Positions 11,080 through 21,327 of a stretch of 64,000 bases of DNA are shown here, in pieces. The DNA lies in assembly GCA_019828565.1 (NCBI GenBank), contig JAHDYR010000005.1:1364001-1428000 (forward strand), written 5' to 3'. A program made the position numbers and the translations under genes. The stretch is from Carpediemonas membranifera. Lineage: Eukaryota > Fornicata. Positions within the stretch are counted from its first letter, which is position 1. The number at the start of each line of letters is the position of its first letter. The notes below the pieces were generated by a model. It saw only the letters and a program-made list of their open reading frames with translations. It was not told where the DNA came from and searched no databases.

Positions 11080-11340
11080 GCCCCGGAGGATAGAGCCCGG
11101 GAGAAGAGCCCGGGGGATAGAGCGGCGGGAGAGCGCCCGGGGGAGAAGAACTCGGGAGAGAGAAGCCCGGGAGAAGAGCCCTGGAGAGAGAAGCCCGGGA
11201 GAGCGCCCGGGGGAGAAGAGCCCTGGAGAGAGAAGCCCGGGAGAGCGCCCGGGAGAGAGGAGCCCGGGAGAGAGAAGCCCGGGAGAGCGCCCGGGAGAGA
11301 GGAGCCCGGGAGAGAGAAGCCTGGGAGAGCGCCCGGGGCA
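11080..11340. repeat. GC-rich minisatellite 1 (TIR-1)
   Basis: Tandem, imperfect units built from GAGAGAAGCCCGGGAGAG and GCGCCCGGGAGA blocks, about 26-40 bp per period. All frames are open in places only because of the repeat. A counterpart in the opposite orientation is at 44972-45358. Confidence 0.85.
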
Positions 11341-11346
11341 ATTCAG

Positions 11347-11433
11347 GGCCCCGAAAACGCCAGCACCAGCGCAAGTAAGCTATTTTATTGCAAACCGCTC
11401 TACTTGCGCTGGTACTTCAGCGTTTTCGCGGCC
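11347..11433. repeat. Imperfect palindrome 1 between minisatellites
   Basis: Arms open with CCCCGAAAACGCC (11349-11361) and close with GCGTTTTCGCGG (11420-11431); the inner arms CAGCGCAAGTA and TACTTGCGCTG also pair. Counterpart at 44881-44968. Confidence 0.7.
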
Positions 11434-11600
11434 CTTTGCCCATCATTCGTCGTCTGAATTTTTTCGTGCAGAATTCTGACGAGTGCCGCCTGGCAGAGCC
11501 TGAGCATCTGAGCTTAGTCCCTGTGGCACCACTCGTCTGGCCCAGCTCCCGGGCATGCTCACGAAAATACAGGTGCAGATTTGGGAGCAGAATGATCGAC

Positions 11601-11689
11601 GAACCCCGAAAACGCCATAACCGGCACCAGTGAGCGCATCTTCGTTGATGAAGCTCATTGGTGTTGGTATTATGGTGTTTTCGGGGTTC
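11601..11689. repeat. Imperfect palindrome 2 between minisatellites
   Basis: Arms GAACCCCGAAAACGCC (11602-11617) and GGTGTTTTCGGGGTTC (11674-11689) bracket a region with further pairing (ACCAGTGAGC and GCTCATTGGT). Counterpart at 44622-44711. The 170 bp between the two palindromes is also conserved. Confidence 0.7.
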
Positions 11690-11701
11690 TAATACTGTAC
11701 T

Positions 11702-12118
11702 CCTCATCCCTGGCGCCTCATCCCTGGCGCCTCATCCCTGGCGCCTCATCCTGGCGCCTCATCCCTGGCGTCTCATCCCTGGCGCCTCATCTCTGGCGCC
11801 TCATCCTGGCGCCTCATCCCTGGCGCCTCATCTCTGGCGCCTCATCCTGGCGCCTCATCCCTGGCGTCTCATCCCTGGCGCCTCATCTCTGGCGCCTCAT
11901 CCTGGCGCCTCATCCCTGGCGCCTCATCTCTGGCGCCTCATCCTGGCGCCTCATCCCTGGCGCCTCATCCCTGGCGCCTCATCCCTGGCGCCTCATCCCT
12001 GGCGCCCTCATCCTGGCGCCTCATCCCTGGCGCCTCATCTCTGGCGCCTCATCCCTGGCGCCTCATCCCTGGCGCCTCATCCCTGGCGCCTCATCCCTGG
12101 CGCCGTCATCACTGGCGC
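11702..12118. repeat. CATCCCTGGCGCCT minisatellite (TIR-1)
   Basis: About 28 tandem copies of a 13-14 bp unit (CATCC[C]TGGCGCCT) with variants CATCTCTGGCGCCT and CATCCTGGCGCCT. The same unit in the opposite orientation forms 43969-44612 in TIR-2. Confidence 0.95.
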
Positions 12119-12490
12119 CCACACAGCACCCCTACGCCAGCGCCATCAATCCCCCAACGGCACAGTAAACAGAAAATGCTCTTTATGCTCTTACACGATG
12201 GCGTTTGGAGACGAAAACGAACACCCATGGTACCTGCAGGTAAGGTAAGGTAAGGTAATTTCCGGTGATCGCGTTCGTTGCAATTAATCATCATACCAGA
12301 CAGCGCTCCTGGTATCAACAGGTGCATCATGCCCTGCGTATTCTAGCAGCACGCGGTCTCTCCGCATCACTACGTTGTTTGCTTGTCTGATATTAACAGC
12401 AGAATGACACCAGAAAATTTATCAAACATGATGTGGACGGGGAGTGCTTCAATATTTGTCTCTTGATACGGTTCATGTTTGCTAGTTGCC
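12119..12490. other. Unannotated spacer with (GGTAA)4
   Basis: No convincing gene. A short tandem run of GGTAA units lies at about 12239-12258. Confidence 0.5.
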
Positions 12491-12760
12491 TCACTGAGAA
12501 CGTAGGATTGCCTTCATCAGGTATATGGACGCAACATCAAGGTATTCCTTCGCGATATCGTCTGCAAAGAGGTAGTATTCCTCTATTTGAACCAAATCTT
12601 TGATTCTTATGCGCATCGTCTCTAATTCAGTGACGAATTCGTGTCTTCTCATGTTTGTGTACTTTATGCACAAACATGAACCTCCATTGATTTGTGGCAG
12701 TGAAGCAATTCTGGCACTATTAAGCGCCACGCTACGAGTGAGTATGGCATGTTTCAACAC
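12491..12760 (-). CDS. possible small protein, 89 codons, TIR-1 right part
   Basis: An open frame without a recognised domain. It includes a helix-like ELETMRIRIKDLVQIEEYY segment and ends MKAILRSQ. A minus-strand frame at a similar place in TIR-2 (50891-50661) has the loosely similar ELEQMKRCTARIKTF, so a shared small element gene is possible but weakly supported. The 480 bp to its right (12761-13243) contain only a chance-length frame. Confidence 0.25.
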   Translation of the reverse strand: MLKHAILTRSVALNSARIASLPQINGGSCLCIKYTNMRRHEFVTELETMRIRIKDLVQIEEYYLFADDIAKEYLDVASIYLMKAILRSQ

Positions 12761-13243
12761 CTAGCCGTCGTCACAGTTTAGTCAGTTTTGACTCGAACCG
12801 AACCAGTGCCTATAACACCATCAATACTGAAGTTCAGATCCTTTTGAAGTGATAAACTAGTAGAATAGAAGGATGAATAACACTGTGCTCAGTTTTAGCT
12901 CCGTTGGACATGAAACATATTTTTCTATCGATTTGCGTTTGCTTGCGAAAGTTTGTGCTATTTTCTCCAGATAAAGGCGTGCGCAAGGAAATCTGGAGGC
13001 TAGCGCTGTTATAATGAATGTTAAACTGTTACGTAACGGTGTCGGTATCCAACGCGCATCCCCCGTTCTTGAGCAGAAGCAAACTTTTTGGCAGTATTTC
13101 CCGAAAACCTCAACTTTGAGCAAGAATAATTTTTGGGGGAGCTGTCACAGACTGAGAGAGAGTTGGAGCTGGCTTAAGCACACCTCGGGCAAGCCTCTGT
13201 TAGTTTTTGGTCGAGCTCTGCTGAAAAGTGAGTGAGTTCATGA

Positions 13244-13427
13244 GAGCAGTACGTATCAACGTTCCTTGGGCCCAGTATTAGTTGCATATTGCTTTACATC
13301 CCATGGCAAGGCGTCGCTAAATTGTTTGAACGCGTTTAGTTTTTCTTGCAAATGCCATTTTTTCTGGCATTCTGGAACCAATTCTGGAACCATTTGTTCC
13401 AGAAAAGGTACCAGAATTGACTGCATG
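13244..13427 (-). repeat. TIR-1 right inverted repeat
   Basis: Inverted counterpart of 3901-4084. It is followed by the duplicated GT (13428-13429) and then by the OTU2 N-terminal half. Confidence 0.9.
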
Positions 13428-13429
13428 GT

Positions 13430-14319
13430 ATCGCGTCGGGGACAGGAAGTCCTGGAGACTGTGCCAGACTGTGGCGGGATGGGGCTGCATGGGAGTGATG
13501 CATCCATGGACTTGTCAGCGTCATAGGCTGCCTCTCGCTCAGCCTGCTGCTGCAGAAGGCGTCGATGCAGCGTGATGACTTCCTCACTCTTTGCCGTCAA
13601 GCTCTTCCTCAACTGCTTGACTCTCTTCTTGTATCCTCGAACAATTTTGTGATAGGAATCGATGATAGCGCCAGTACCTGGGGGGAGCAGGGGCGTACCT
13701 TCTCCCGCGGGAGTCTCCAACCATTCCAGGGCGATGATGTACTCTTCGAAGTACGAGCGGCAGGAGTGCTTCATGTAAGCAAGGTCTGCCTCCTTGCTGC
13801 GCACCCTGGCAACCATTGCTGTGACATGGTCGCGCACAAGCGCGTTGGTGGATGTCGCGTTGCGCCACGCCCGAACCTTGACACTCAGCGCCTCTTTTTC
13901 GATACGCGCGCCCTCATTCTCCTTGGCATACTCAGCCCTCTTGGAGTTCTTGAAGGCTGTGACAGCGGCCGACTCAAACGCCTTCATCTCCTTCTCCGTG
14001 AAGGTTGCCTCGATGTTCTCGTTCGAGGTCTTATCCTGCACCTGCTGAGACAGCAATGCCTCGAGTTCTGCCTTCTTCTCGCCCTGAATCTCGAAATATG
14101 AGCACAGGTGGTTGAAGTTGATCCCTATATAAACATTTGCACCAATTACGTACCGTTCTTGACGACTATATCGAAGATATCGTTCTCGTCGAGCAATTTG
14201 TCCCGAAGAACGGCACTCTTCGCCTTGTTTGTCTTCTTCTCCTTGAATTCGGTGATAACGGCCTCAATCACATCATCTGAGGTGCTCTCGATCCACTCGT
14301 GAAGGAATTCGAACGTCAT
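13430..14319 (-). pseudogene. OTU2, N-terminal half (severed by TIR-1)
   Basis: Exon 1 is 14319-14154, a 29-nt intron lies at 14153-14125 (GTACGT...TATATAG), and exon 2 runs from 14124 until TIR-1 cuts it after SCPRRD. The protein segment is nearly identical to OTU3 (helical N-terminus, coiled middle, LLQQQAEREAAYDADKS), whereas the severed C-terminal half (3193-3900) matches OTU1. The frame stays open for 56 more codons through the inverted repeat, so a truncated fusion product could be made. Confidence 0.85.
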
Positions 14320-15441
14320 TCTTCTCTTCGTTATATCCCAATAATGGACATATAACAGAGATGAGAAAATTGCCAGTAACCGTAGGCAACGGGGTGTCGG
14401 AAACGTTATACCATACAAACGGGGGATATAATCGCTCCGAAAACACCCATTATGTGGACTGAATGGCGATATAACGTATGAGGAGTGATCCGGCGAGCTT
14501 TCGGGCGGTGCAGGCTAAGACACACCAAGTCTGTGGTGCTATAACGTACCTCGGGACGCACTGTGGAGGCCCCTAGAGTACTCGGTCATGGCATGTCAGA
14601 CCAAGGGTCCCTCAAATCTGGCCCCATTCAGGATGCTCCCCCTAAATGTTCCGTTGCAAGCGTCTGACGGGCGTTCTCTGGATACCGACCAAGATGGAGG
14701 TCACGTGGATCAACGGACGAGTATTGCGGTATTCTGGCCATGCCTGGTACTCTCAAATCATCTATACTGCTCTGTGGTTCATTTATAGTTCATATCGTAT
14801 GGTCCTGGTGGACTTATAGTTGTTGATGTTGTTTAGGGATAATTGTTGCTTTAATGATGCTCTGCGCCCGCATACTGATGTTTCTTAGTGTTGTACACAT
14901 GCCTACTACGTTAAAGCCGCCAGTATTCTTTCTATTCTTAAGTTCGCCATTTCAGTCTCGTTGCGAGCATAAAGTGCACATTGTGAAAGGAAAGTGGGTG
15001 GTTATCTAATGGATACAGGGCAGGAAAAGGTACACGAATGCCGTCCTGAGGTTTGGCATGGGATACTGATCTCATACGTCAAAAATGGGCGGTGGTATTC
15101 GAATTTCAGAATTTCGACATGTCCGAATTCCGAGGCAAGCGGGTAGGGTTTACAAAACCTGGCCTGGGTCCCTACTGGAGCTAATAGATAACAGTATCAC
15201 CGTGTATTCGGTTTTCAGAAATATAACTTGTGTTGGTATTGCAATTTCAGAATTACTTCCAGTACCGGAGATTGTCTTAGAATTTGGATGTTCATGACTA
15301 CTTTAAAATTTTAAAAAGTTCCCATGAACCCACTCCAGCTCAGGATTGCGGATCTGAGCCAAGTTTAGGTCGAATCCAAGTATTTGATAATTTTGTATGT
15401 ACGAAATTCTGAAATTGCAATACCAACAGAAAACTCGTGTT
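14320..15441. promoter_or_regulatory. Divergent spacer OTU2/YR2 with iterons
   Basis: The YR2 side has a perfect 23-bp inverted repeat at 15232-15254 and 15405-15427, each arm containing ATTTCAGAATT; further copies lie near 15102-15117 and 15212-15222. The OTU2 side has several TATAAC/GTTATA sites (near 14331, 14352, 14405, 14470, 14540). The block 14580-15000 matches the other two spacers. No gene is seen. Confidence 0.65.
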
Positions 15442-16803
15442 ATGGAGGTTCTAGCTGCAAATAACGACGATATTGTTAAGCGCTGGTCTGATAGAGTTTC
15501 AGTGAAGACGCGTAGTGTGTACAAGAAGCACCTGGAGGACGTTTTGGCCAGCATTTGCCAGGAAACAGGCGCTGAAATGCAGAAGGGCATCGAGATTGTC
15601 CGAAGCGACAACGTTACGACTTATTTGGCGCATTATTTCGCTACAAAGACGCCTGCTATGGCTAAGAGGATCGTTTCGGCTGTTCAGTCTTTCCGGAACT
15701 TCGACTTGCCACACCCCGCGAAGCCGTTGTCCTGGAAAGAGGAGGAAGAGGTGTCGTCTGCATCAGTTGAGAGTCTCCCCAGCCCGTATGGCGCCATTGC
15801 CATTCTGCTCAACCAGACGGGCTGGGAGTATTCGTATCTCCAAGGTAATCTCCCCGATGCGATAGACCTTACCTCGTGCCCGAGCTGGATGGGCTTTGGC
15901 ACGCTCAAATCGGGATTCCCGCAGGCCAGTGCTGTATCGGAGGCGCTCAAGGTTCAGGGGTTGACGGTTCGCATGCTTCGCTTGTCGCAGCGGATCGACG
16001 TGTCCACCGATAGGATGCAGTCTATCGGCACGCTAGAGCGCCGCGGCAGACCGCAGGAGAAGCCTCAGAAGGTCATTAAGGACAAGCGCATCAGCCTGAC
16101 CGATGAGCAGTTCAGGCACCAGTTGGCGTCCAGTCACTTAACGACCACGCGGCGCCCAACGATCCTCGATCTCAACCCGGAGATCCGAAGCTCTGCCGAC
16201 CTGGTGCCGCCGACGCTCGATAACTGGCTTTACAACAAGCTCAGGATGAGGATGGTCCAGCTCCACGACCAGCGTAAGCCCGAGGGGGGCGACACGGGGG
16301 AGGGTGAGTCTGACGATGAGGCGCTGTTTGACGAGACAGCTGGCGAGGCAGAGATGCCGGAGACCGCAGTGGAGGGCGAGTTTGACGAGACAGCCGGGTT
16401 GGAGATGCTGGAAGGAGAGTGGGAGGATGAGGAGAGTTCAGACAGCGATGCCGAGGATAGCCTCGTCGATAACCTGTCATTTGTTCTGTCACAACAGGTT
16501 GAGTGTGATATGTCTGAGAGAGATACCGATGAGGGTGTCCTGAGCGGGGCCAATGGAAGTGGGCTCGCTCCGCTCTATGACGCTATGAAGACCAGGGAGC
16601 CCAGCAGACGCATTCGCCTTCGCCGCTATCACGAGAGCGAGTCAGACTTGGGCAGCAGCAGCGACAGCGAGGAGGGGATGCCGAAGCTGCCCATTGAGGC
16701 CTTTGAGCACATCCGTGATGCCGGGATGACAACTGTGAGGCTGACGAGGGCCGAGTATGACGACCTGATGGAGAAGAGAGAGCAGGAAAAGCATCAGAAG
16801 TAA
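15442..16803 (+). CDS. YR2: recombinase-like, acidic-tailed protein
   Basis: Intact 453-aa frame from ATG 15442 (MEVLAANNDD), which is also the start position conserved in YR1. Residues 10-100 have the pattern of a tyrosine-recombinase core-binding domain (KTRSVYKKHLEDVL, AKRIVSAVQSFRNF). Residues 110-215 look like a decayed catalytic domain (LLNQTGWEYSYLQG; LKVQGLTVRMLRLSQ where HxLR would be expected). No catalytic Tyr can be assigned. The second half contains a conserved KVIKDKRISLTDEQ block, an Asp/Glu/Ser-rich stretch (residues about 285-420) and a short charged end. Stop AAGTAAATG. Divergent from OTU2, convergent with A copy 4. I infer nuclear DNA binding to the iterons upstream. Confidence 0.65.
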   Translation: MEVLAANNDDIVKRWSDRVSVKTRSVYKKHLEDVLASICQETGAEMQKGIEIVRSDNVTTYLAHYFATKTPAMAKRIVSAVQSFRNFDLPHPAKPLSWKEEEEVSSASVESLPSPYGAIAILLNQTGWEYSYLQGNLPDAIDLTSCPSWMGFGTLKSGFPQASAVSEALKVQGLTVRMLRLSQRIDVSTDRMQSIGTLERRGRPQEKPQKVIKDKRISLTDEQFRHQLASSHLTTTRRPTILDLNPEIRSSADLVPPTLDNWLYNKLRMRMVQLHDQRKPEGGDTGEGESDDEALFDETAGEAEMPETAVEGEFDETAGLEMLEGEWEDEESSDSDAEDSLVDNLSFVLSQQVECDMSERDTDEGVLSGANGSGLAPLYDAMKTREPSRRIRLRRYHESESDLGSSSDSEEGMPKLPIEAFEHIRDAGMTTVRLTRAEYDDLMEKREQEKHQK

Positions 16804-17123
16804 ATGAACGAAGTAAATAAGTCGTGGGAATGACTCAAACACTGACTAAGCCATCGACTTGGCGCAGCTGACCACAAATTGTTCTGATTTCATTTAGTGT
16901 GCACTTTAGGGGATAGTTTCATTGCAACGCCAAAATGGCGAGTTCAGGTTGTAGCAATGATCTGATGCGCGGAATGTACTAGAAAACATTGCAATTACAA
17001 CGCAAAGCAGCGAAAAGCGGAGAAATCAACATCAATAACAACATCAACACCAAAAGAACAGTATCCCAAAGAGTTGTGGGCGTTGCTGCGCCAAAGAGCA
17101 ATAAATGACCACAAAGCATTCGC
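16804..17123. other. Convergent 3' spacer YR2/A copy 4
   Basis: 320 bp between two convergent stops, nearly identical to 5356-5675 in module 1 (reverse orientation). It holds no gene. TAAA motifs near both ends may serve 3'-end formation. Confidence 0.6.
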
Positions 17124-17531
17124 TTATGCACAATTAGCTGCCAGAAAGAACACTACACCGTTACTTTGGATCATTCCAGTTCGCCGGAGATGACGCAGGT
17201 CCAGAACGCTGCCTTGGAGGGCTGGTGAAGCGGTAGTGTAGCGCTTACTCGCCAAGCGGGCGATGGTCTCGACGGGACGGTTGACGGTCTCAAGGTGGCC
17301 CTGCTCTTCGACGTACCAGGCGGACATGCCGATGACGGAGCGGCGCTGACCCTGGCGGACGTTATCCTCGCCCTGGGTGAAGCTGTTCTTGCCGCAGTAC
17401 ACGTCGATACCGATGGTGAGGCAGGGCTGTTGCATGGAGGCCGAGAAACCATAAACTGCACGGATCCACAAACGTGGATTGGCCTGAACGACAGCGCTGA
17501 TGCCCAGACAGGCATACCGTCGGTTGTCCAT
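17124..17531 (-). CDS. A-family protein, copy 4 (complete, 135 aa)
   Basis: Complete frame MDNRRYACLG to FFLAANCA. The middle (IGIDVYCGKNSF, SVIGMSAWYVEEQGH, ETIARLASKRY) shows ordered codon use with C/G at third positions, typical of real coding DNA. No known domain, signal or membrane segment. Adjacent to B copy 3 and convergent with YR2. Confidence 0.5.
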   Translation of the reverse strand: MDNRRYACLGISAVVQANPRLWIRAVYGFSASMQQPCLTIGIDVYCGKNSFTQGEDNVRQGQRRSVIGMSAWYVEEQGHLETVNRPVETIARLASKRYTTASPALQGSVLDLRHLRRTGMIQSNGVVFFLAANCA

Positions 17532-17537
17532 AGCACG

Positions 17538-18051
17538 TAGCAGTCAACTACCTGCCAATTGTATCAGTCTCCAGCCATAAGTTCAAAGCATGGCCACCTA
17601 TACGGCAGCCAGAGCCGATCCACATTTGTGGATTCAGCTAAACCGGGCATGCCACAACACTGCATCTAGTCCCAATACACGCGTGTATATACGCTAGAGA
17701 GGGCCGCATTTGGCCTTAGGAAACGGCTATGGGGTACAGCTTTTTAATCCTTAAAGTGCGTTGCATCGATGCAACAAGCAACTACCTCAAACGTGCGAGC
17801 TACCATCGATTTCTTGGCACCAACACGACACATTGAAGTAAGATAACTACGCGGTCAGCTATGAGCACACTAAACAACATCACTGTGCCAAAATACATCT
17901 TTGGACATCAGGCATGCCACAGAACATGTAAGCAACATCAAACCCGCCTAATTCCAGCTCATTTAGTCAATAAACACATCAACACATTCCAATATCTCCT
18001 CATGATGCGCCAGATGGCAAGTGACTCTGGCCTGCTCCTCCGGTGAATGAC
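17538..18051. repeat. B repeat, copy 3
   Basis: Near-identical to 371-884, in direct orientation with copy 2, so it forms the right border of module 2. After GAATGACAATGCAGAAGTCT it diverges from copy 1. Confidence 0.8.
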
Positions 18052-19021
18052 AATGCAGAAGTCTGGCTGTGGACTTGAGTCAGTCGGACGTGCCGGCCTG
18101 CATGCTTCCTTGCGTTGTATGTAGATGTGGTCTGTTAGCCTGTTGCTCGGGTGGTTAACAAGGGTGAGTGAATAAAAGTGTGTTGAGGAAGTACGATCAC
18201 GTGCTCTTACCTCCCCCAACATTACCCTTCAGGACGTCGCATCCTTTGCCTACAACGCCTCCCATCTTTATTCAGCTGGGCCAGCCCCATCAGATTGATG
18301 ACCCGCCACCCATGGCCATGATGGTCGGCAAGACCCTGCCCCACACTACCGTGAGTTCCCTCTCTACCGCGGCCTCAAGTTCATCTAGAGAGTCTCCCGG
18401 CCACCAGTGACACCAGCCAACCATCGAGCATGTTAAGAACAAGCTCGAGTCGCCGCTGAACTGAGCGCTAGAACCAATGAGTAGCGCTAGTTCTCATCGG
18501 CCATCAAAGATGGGGGACATACCATCCTTGCTCCAATGCGCCTACACCAGGCATTTTGGCGAGGAGATGCCTCGTCCATAACGCAGAGAGCACTACTGCA
18601 TCATGAGCGCCTTCTCTCGAATCCCTCCTCGCCACGCTCTCCAAGATCCCCGCTTGAACCAACCGCACAAGTCCTCTAGATCACGCCCGCTCGATCCTCG
18701 CAGACGGACCCCGCTGTCCATGAACGTCGAGCTCGCCTGGCGATGAGCTCCCGACATGCACACACTGAACCAGGGCGCGGTGTGGGCGTGTCTGGTGGTG
18801 GCGGGGCCAACCGACCTCGAGGACAAGTGTCTCTGGTTCCTCTGCCGCAAGTTCTTTCACGCTGAACGTCGCAGAGAAGAACGGCGAGAGCTACATCAGT
18901 AAGCACTTTAGACTTTAGAGAAATCAACATCAATAACAACATCAACACCAAAAGAACAGTATCCCAAAGAGTTGTGGGCGTTGCTGCGCCAAAGAGCAAT
19001 AAATGACCACAAAGCATTCGC
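18052..19021. other. Unannotated region between B copy 3 and A copy 5
   Basis: No frame I can support. From about 18915 rightward (TTAGAGAAATCAAC...) the sequence matches the 3' flank of A copies (compare 17020-17123), so the A copy 5 repeat begins there. The GC-rich 18200-18880 part may be a decayed gene fragment. Confidence 0.5.
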
Positions 19022-19429
19022 TTATGCACAATTAGCTGCCAGAAAGAACACTACACCGTTACTTTGGATCATTCCAGTTCGCCGGAGATGACGCAGGTCC
19101 AGAACGCTGCCTTGGAGGGCTGGTGAAGCGGTAGTGTAGCGCTTACTCGCCAAGCGGGCGATGGTCTCGACGGGACGGTTGACGGTCTCAAGGTGGCCCT
19201 GCTCTTCGACGTACCAGGCGGACATACCGATGACGGAGCGGCGCTGACCCTGGCGGACGTTATCCTCGCCCTGGGTGAAGCTGTTCTTGCCGCAGTACGC
19301 GTCGATACCGATGGTGAGGTAGGGCTGTTGCATGGAGGCCGAGAAACCATAAACTGCACGGATCCACAAACGTGGATTGGCCTGAACGACAGCGCTGATG
19401 CCCAGACAGGCATACCGTCGGTTGTCCAT
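19022..19429 (-). CDS. A-family protein, copy 5 (complete, 135 aa)
   Basis: Same as copy 4 with a few substitutions (for example Cys to Tyr after QQP, and Val to Ala in GIDAYCGKN). The adjacent B copy 4 follows as in copies 1 and 4. Confidence 0.5.
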   Translation of the reverse strand: MDNRRYACLGISAVVQANPRLWIRAVYGFSASMQQPYLTIGIDAYCGKNSFTQGEDNVRQGQRRSVIGMSAWYVEEQGHLETVNRPVETIARLASKRYTTASPALQGSVLDLRHLRRTGMIQSNGVVFFLAANCA

Positions 19430-19435
19430 AGCACG

Positions 19436-19948
19436 TAGCAGTCAACTACCTGCCAATTGTATCAGTCTCCAGCCATAAGTTCAAAGCATGGCCACCTATA
19501 CGGCAGCCAGAGCCGATCCACATTTGTGGATTCAGCTAAACCGGGCATGCCACAACACTGCATCTAGTCCCAATACACGCGTGTATATACGCTAGAGAGG
19601 GCCGCATTTGGCCTTAGGAAACGGCTATGGGGTACAGCTTTTAATCCTTAAAGTGCGTTGCATCGATGCAACAAGCAACTACCTCAAACGTGTGAGCTAC
19701 CATCGATTTCTTGGCACCAAAACGACACATTGAAGTCAGATAACTACGCGGTCAGCTATGAGCACACTAAACAACATCACTGTGCCAAAATACATCTTTG
19801 GACATCAGGCATGCCACAGAACATGTAAGCAACATCAAACCCGCCTAATTCCAGCTCATTTAGTCAATAAACACATCAACACATTCCAATATCTCCTCAT
19901 GATGCGCCAGATGGCAAGTGACTCTGGCCTGCTCCTCCGGTGAATGAC
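19436..19948. repeat. B repeat, copy 4
   Basis: Near-identical to the other B copies, with one T missing in the poly-T of AGCTTTTAATCC and two substitutions. Confidence 0.8.
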
Positions 19949-20028
19949 AATGCAGTAGTCTGGAAGGATGTTGAGAGAGCCCCAAAGGCCAGAGACTTGA
20001 CAGAGCTCATGAATCTACTATGATGCTT

Positions 20029-20731
20029 TTACTCCAAGTATTCGAGAGCCAAACGACGGGCCTGATCAACATCGAAGATAGTGGAACCCCGAATCATCAG
20101 CTCAAATGCTGCAACATCAAGGGGATAATGACGATGCTCTCCTTCCCAATACGAAGGCGCGTATGCCATAGAAAGGAACTCGTAAGGCCGTGTGTTCCTG
20201 ATGCATAGAAGGGCAAGAAGAGGAAGCGGCACCGTGTCATCATCGACCTGAACCTGCACCTTAATGCAGCGGACTTGTACATTTGTCACGATTGGTTATC
20301 GTTCACCATGTGAATTCCGTGCTTGGTAGGGTCGCCACGAACCATGAACTCACTGGAGCCAAGGGGAAGCTCAAAGTCATGCTGCCCAATCTGAAGTTCA
20401 GGGTAATAGCACAGACTTTTCCCGCGTATATACCGACGAAGTCGTTGACATTCATCGCATGTGGGGATACAACCCCGAGGCCGCATGCATCACCACAGAT
20501 CGAATGCTGCTCAGTAAGAACAAGCCTCTTGCTGACACTGACACCAATTTCATTCAGTTTCAGTCCAGAATAGTCATAAGACAGCTTAGACGTGTTCATA
20601 GACAGAAATCTGTTCCTGTCTGCTTCATTCAGCTCTGAAAGGTTCATGAACTGATTGTAAACATCCAGCGACCAATAGCGATCACTCTCAACCTTTGAAC
20701 TCACGTCTGGTATGGTATAATCAATTGGCAT
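20029..20731 (-). pseudogene. SET-domain-like protein, frameshifted
   Basis: From ATG 20731 (MPIDYTIPDV) the reading is carried by three frames in turn, with breaks near 20450 and 20289. In order they show CGLGVVSP..VNDFVGIYAGKV (like the GxGVxA...FVxEYxGEV opening of SET domains), a block ending MVNDNQS where the NHS motif would be expected, and CIRNTRPYEFLSMAYAPSYW (like RDIxxGEELTxDYGxxYW). The end lies in GAGTAAAAG. SET domains methylate lysines; the two frameshifts and missing NHSC/Tyr residues suggest a dead copy. The call rests on order and shape of motifs, not on a search. Confidence 0.4.
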
Positions 20732-20764
20732 GCTCACGACCAAACTGTGTAAACTGCACGTACA

Positions 20765-21327
20765 ATGAGCAATCATCAGAAACAATTGTTTGAGCATTAC
20801 TACAAGCTGTGGTGCATGTTGAATGTAGACAGGATCAAAGCTTTCAACCAAGGAATGGAAAGAGTCCGTCAAAATTGCGCGGAAGCGTTTGCTTCATATT
20901 GGCTCACCACTGATCAAGCTAGAACGGTCTTTTCGCAAAAACTGATGAGCTTCGGGAATCATGGAGTGATGGCATTGTGCACTCGACATTTTCAGACATT
21001 AGCGATGATGCCATCGATTCTTCAACATCAAAGATTTCCCGTCAGCTCCAGCTGCTACGCTGGAAGAAGGTTGGCCTACGAGTCGGAAAGAAAGACTTGG
21101 CAACCTATATCCATGCTTCCTTCGACTTCGAGGCTTCCCTCTTCGATCGATGGTGTGCCTATGTTTTGGCGACATTCTCGAATGAGTTTAGCATATGGTT
21201 CAAGGCTCTGAGTGAAGATCGCATTAGTGACTCCGAGTTCCACAAATACATCCTCTTTCGCATGAACAACAATTCGGAGAATGAGAGTGTTCCTCCGCAC
21301 TGCACTCTTATCTTTAAATTTGACTGA
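20765..21327 (+). pseudogene. hypothetical protein, about 187 codons, frameshifted
   Basis: Starts MSNHQKQLFEHYYKLW at 20765 and changes frame near 20970, after which HSTFSDISDDAIDSS...LIFKFD follows to the TGA at 21327. Codons and helical content look like one soluble protein. Its last 87 codons are shared with 904-1165. It is divergent from the SET-like gene, with 33 bp between starts. No domain recognised. Confidence 0.5.

Larger units (their letters stand above)
3901..13427. mobile_element. TIR-1, 9.5-kb inverted-repeat element inserted in OTU2
   Basis: It is bounded by 184-bp inverted repeats (3901-4084 and 13244-13427, three mismatches) and flanked by a 2-bp duplication GT (3899-3900 and 13428-13429). 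The uninterrupted homologue OTU3 (around 49170-49180) shows the empty site with a single copy of the dinucleotide. Inside are a 243-aa gene, the YR1/OTU1 module between 760-bp direct repeats, and a minisatellite-hairpin block. No transposase was recognised. Ends CATGCAG(A/T)CAATTC resemble those of TIR-2 (CATACTGTCAATTC), so I place both in one family. Confidence 0.85.

Noticed and set aside
11658-12248. 196-codon open frame across the minisatellite in TIR-1
   Set aside because: Same repeat artefact as in TIR-2, no start context or non-repeat coding part.
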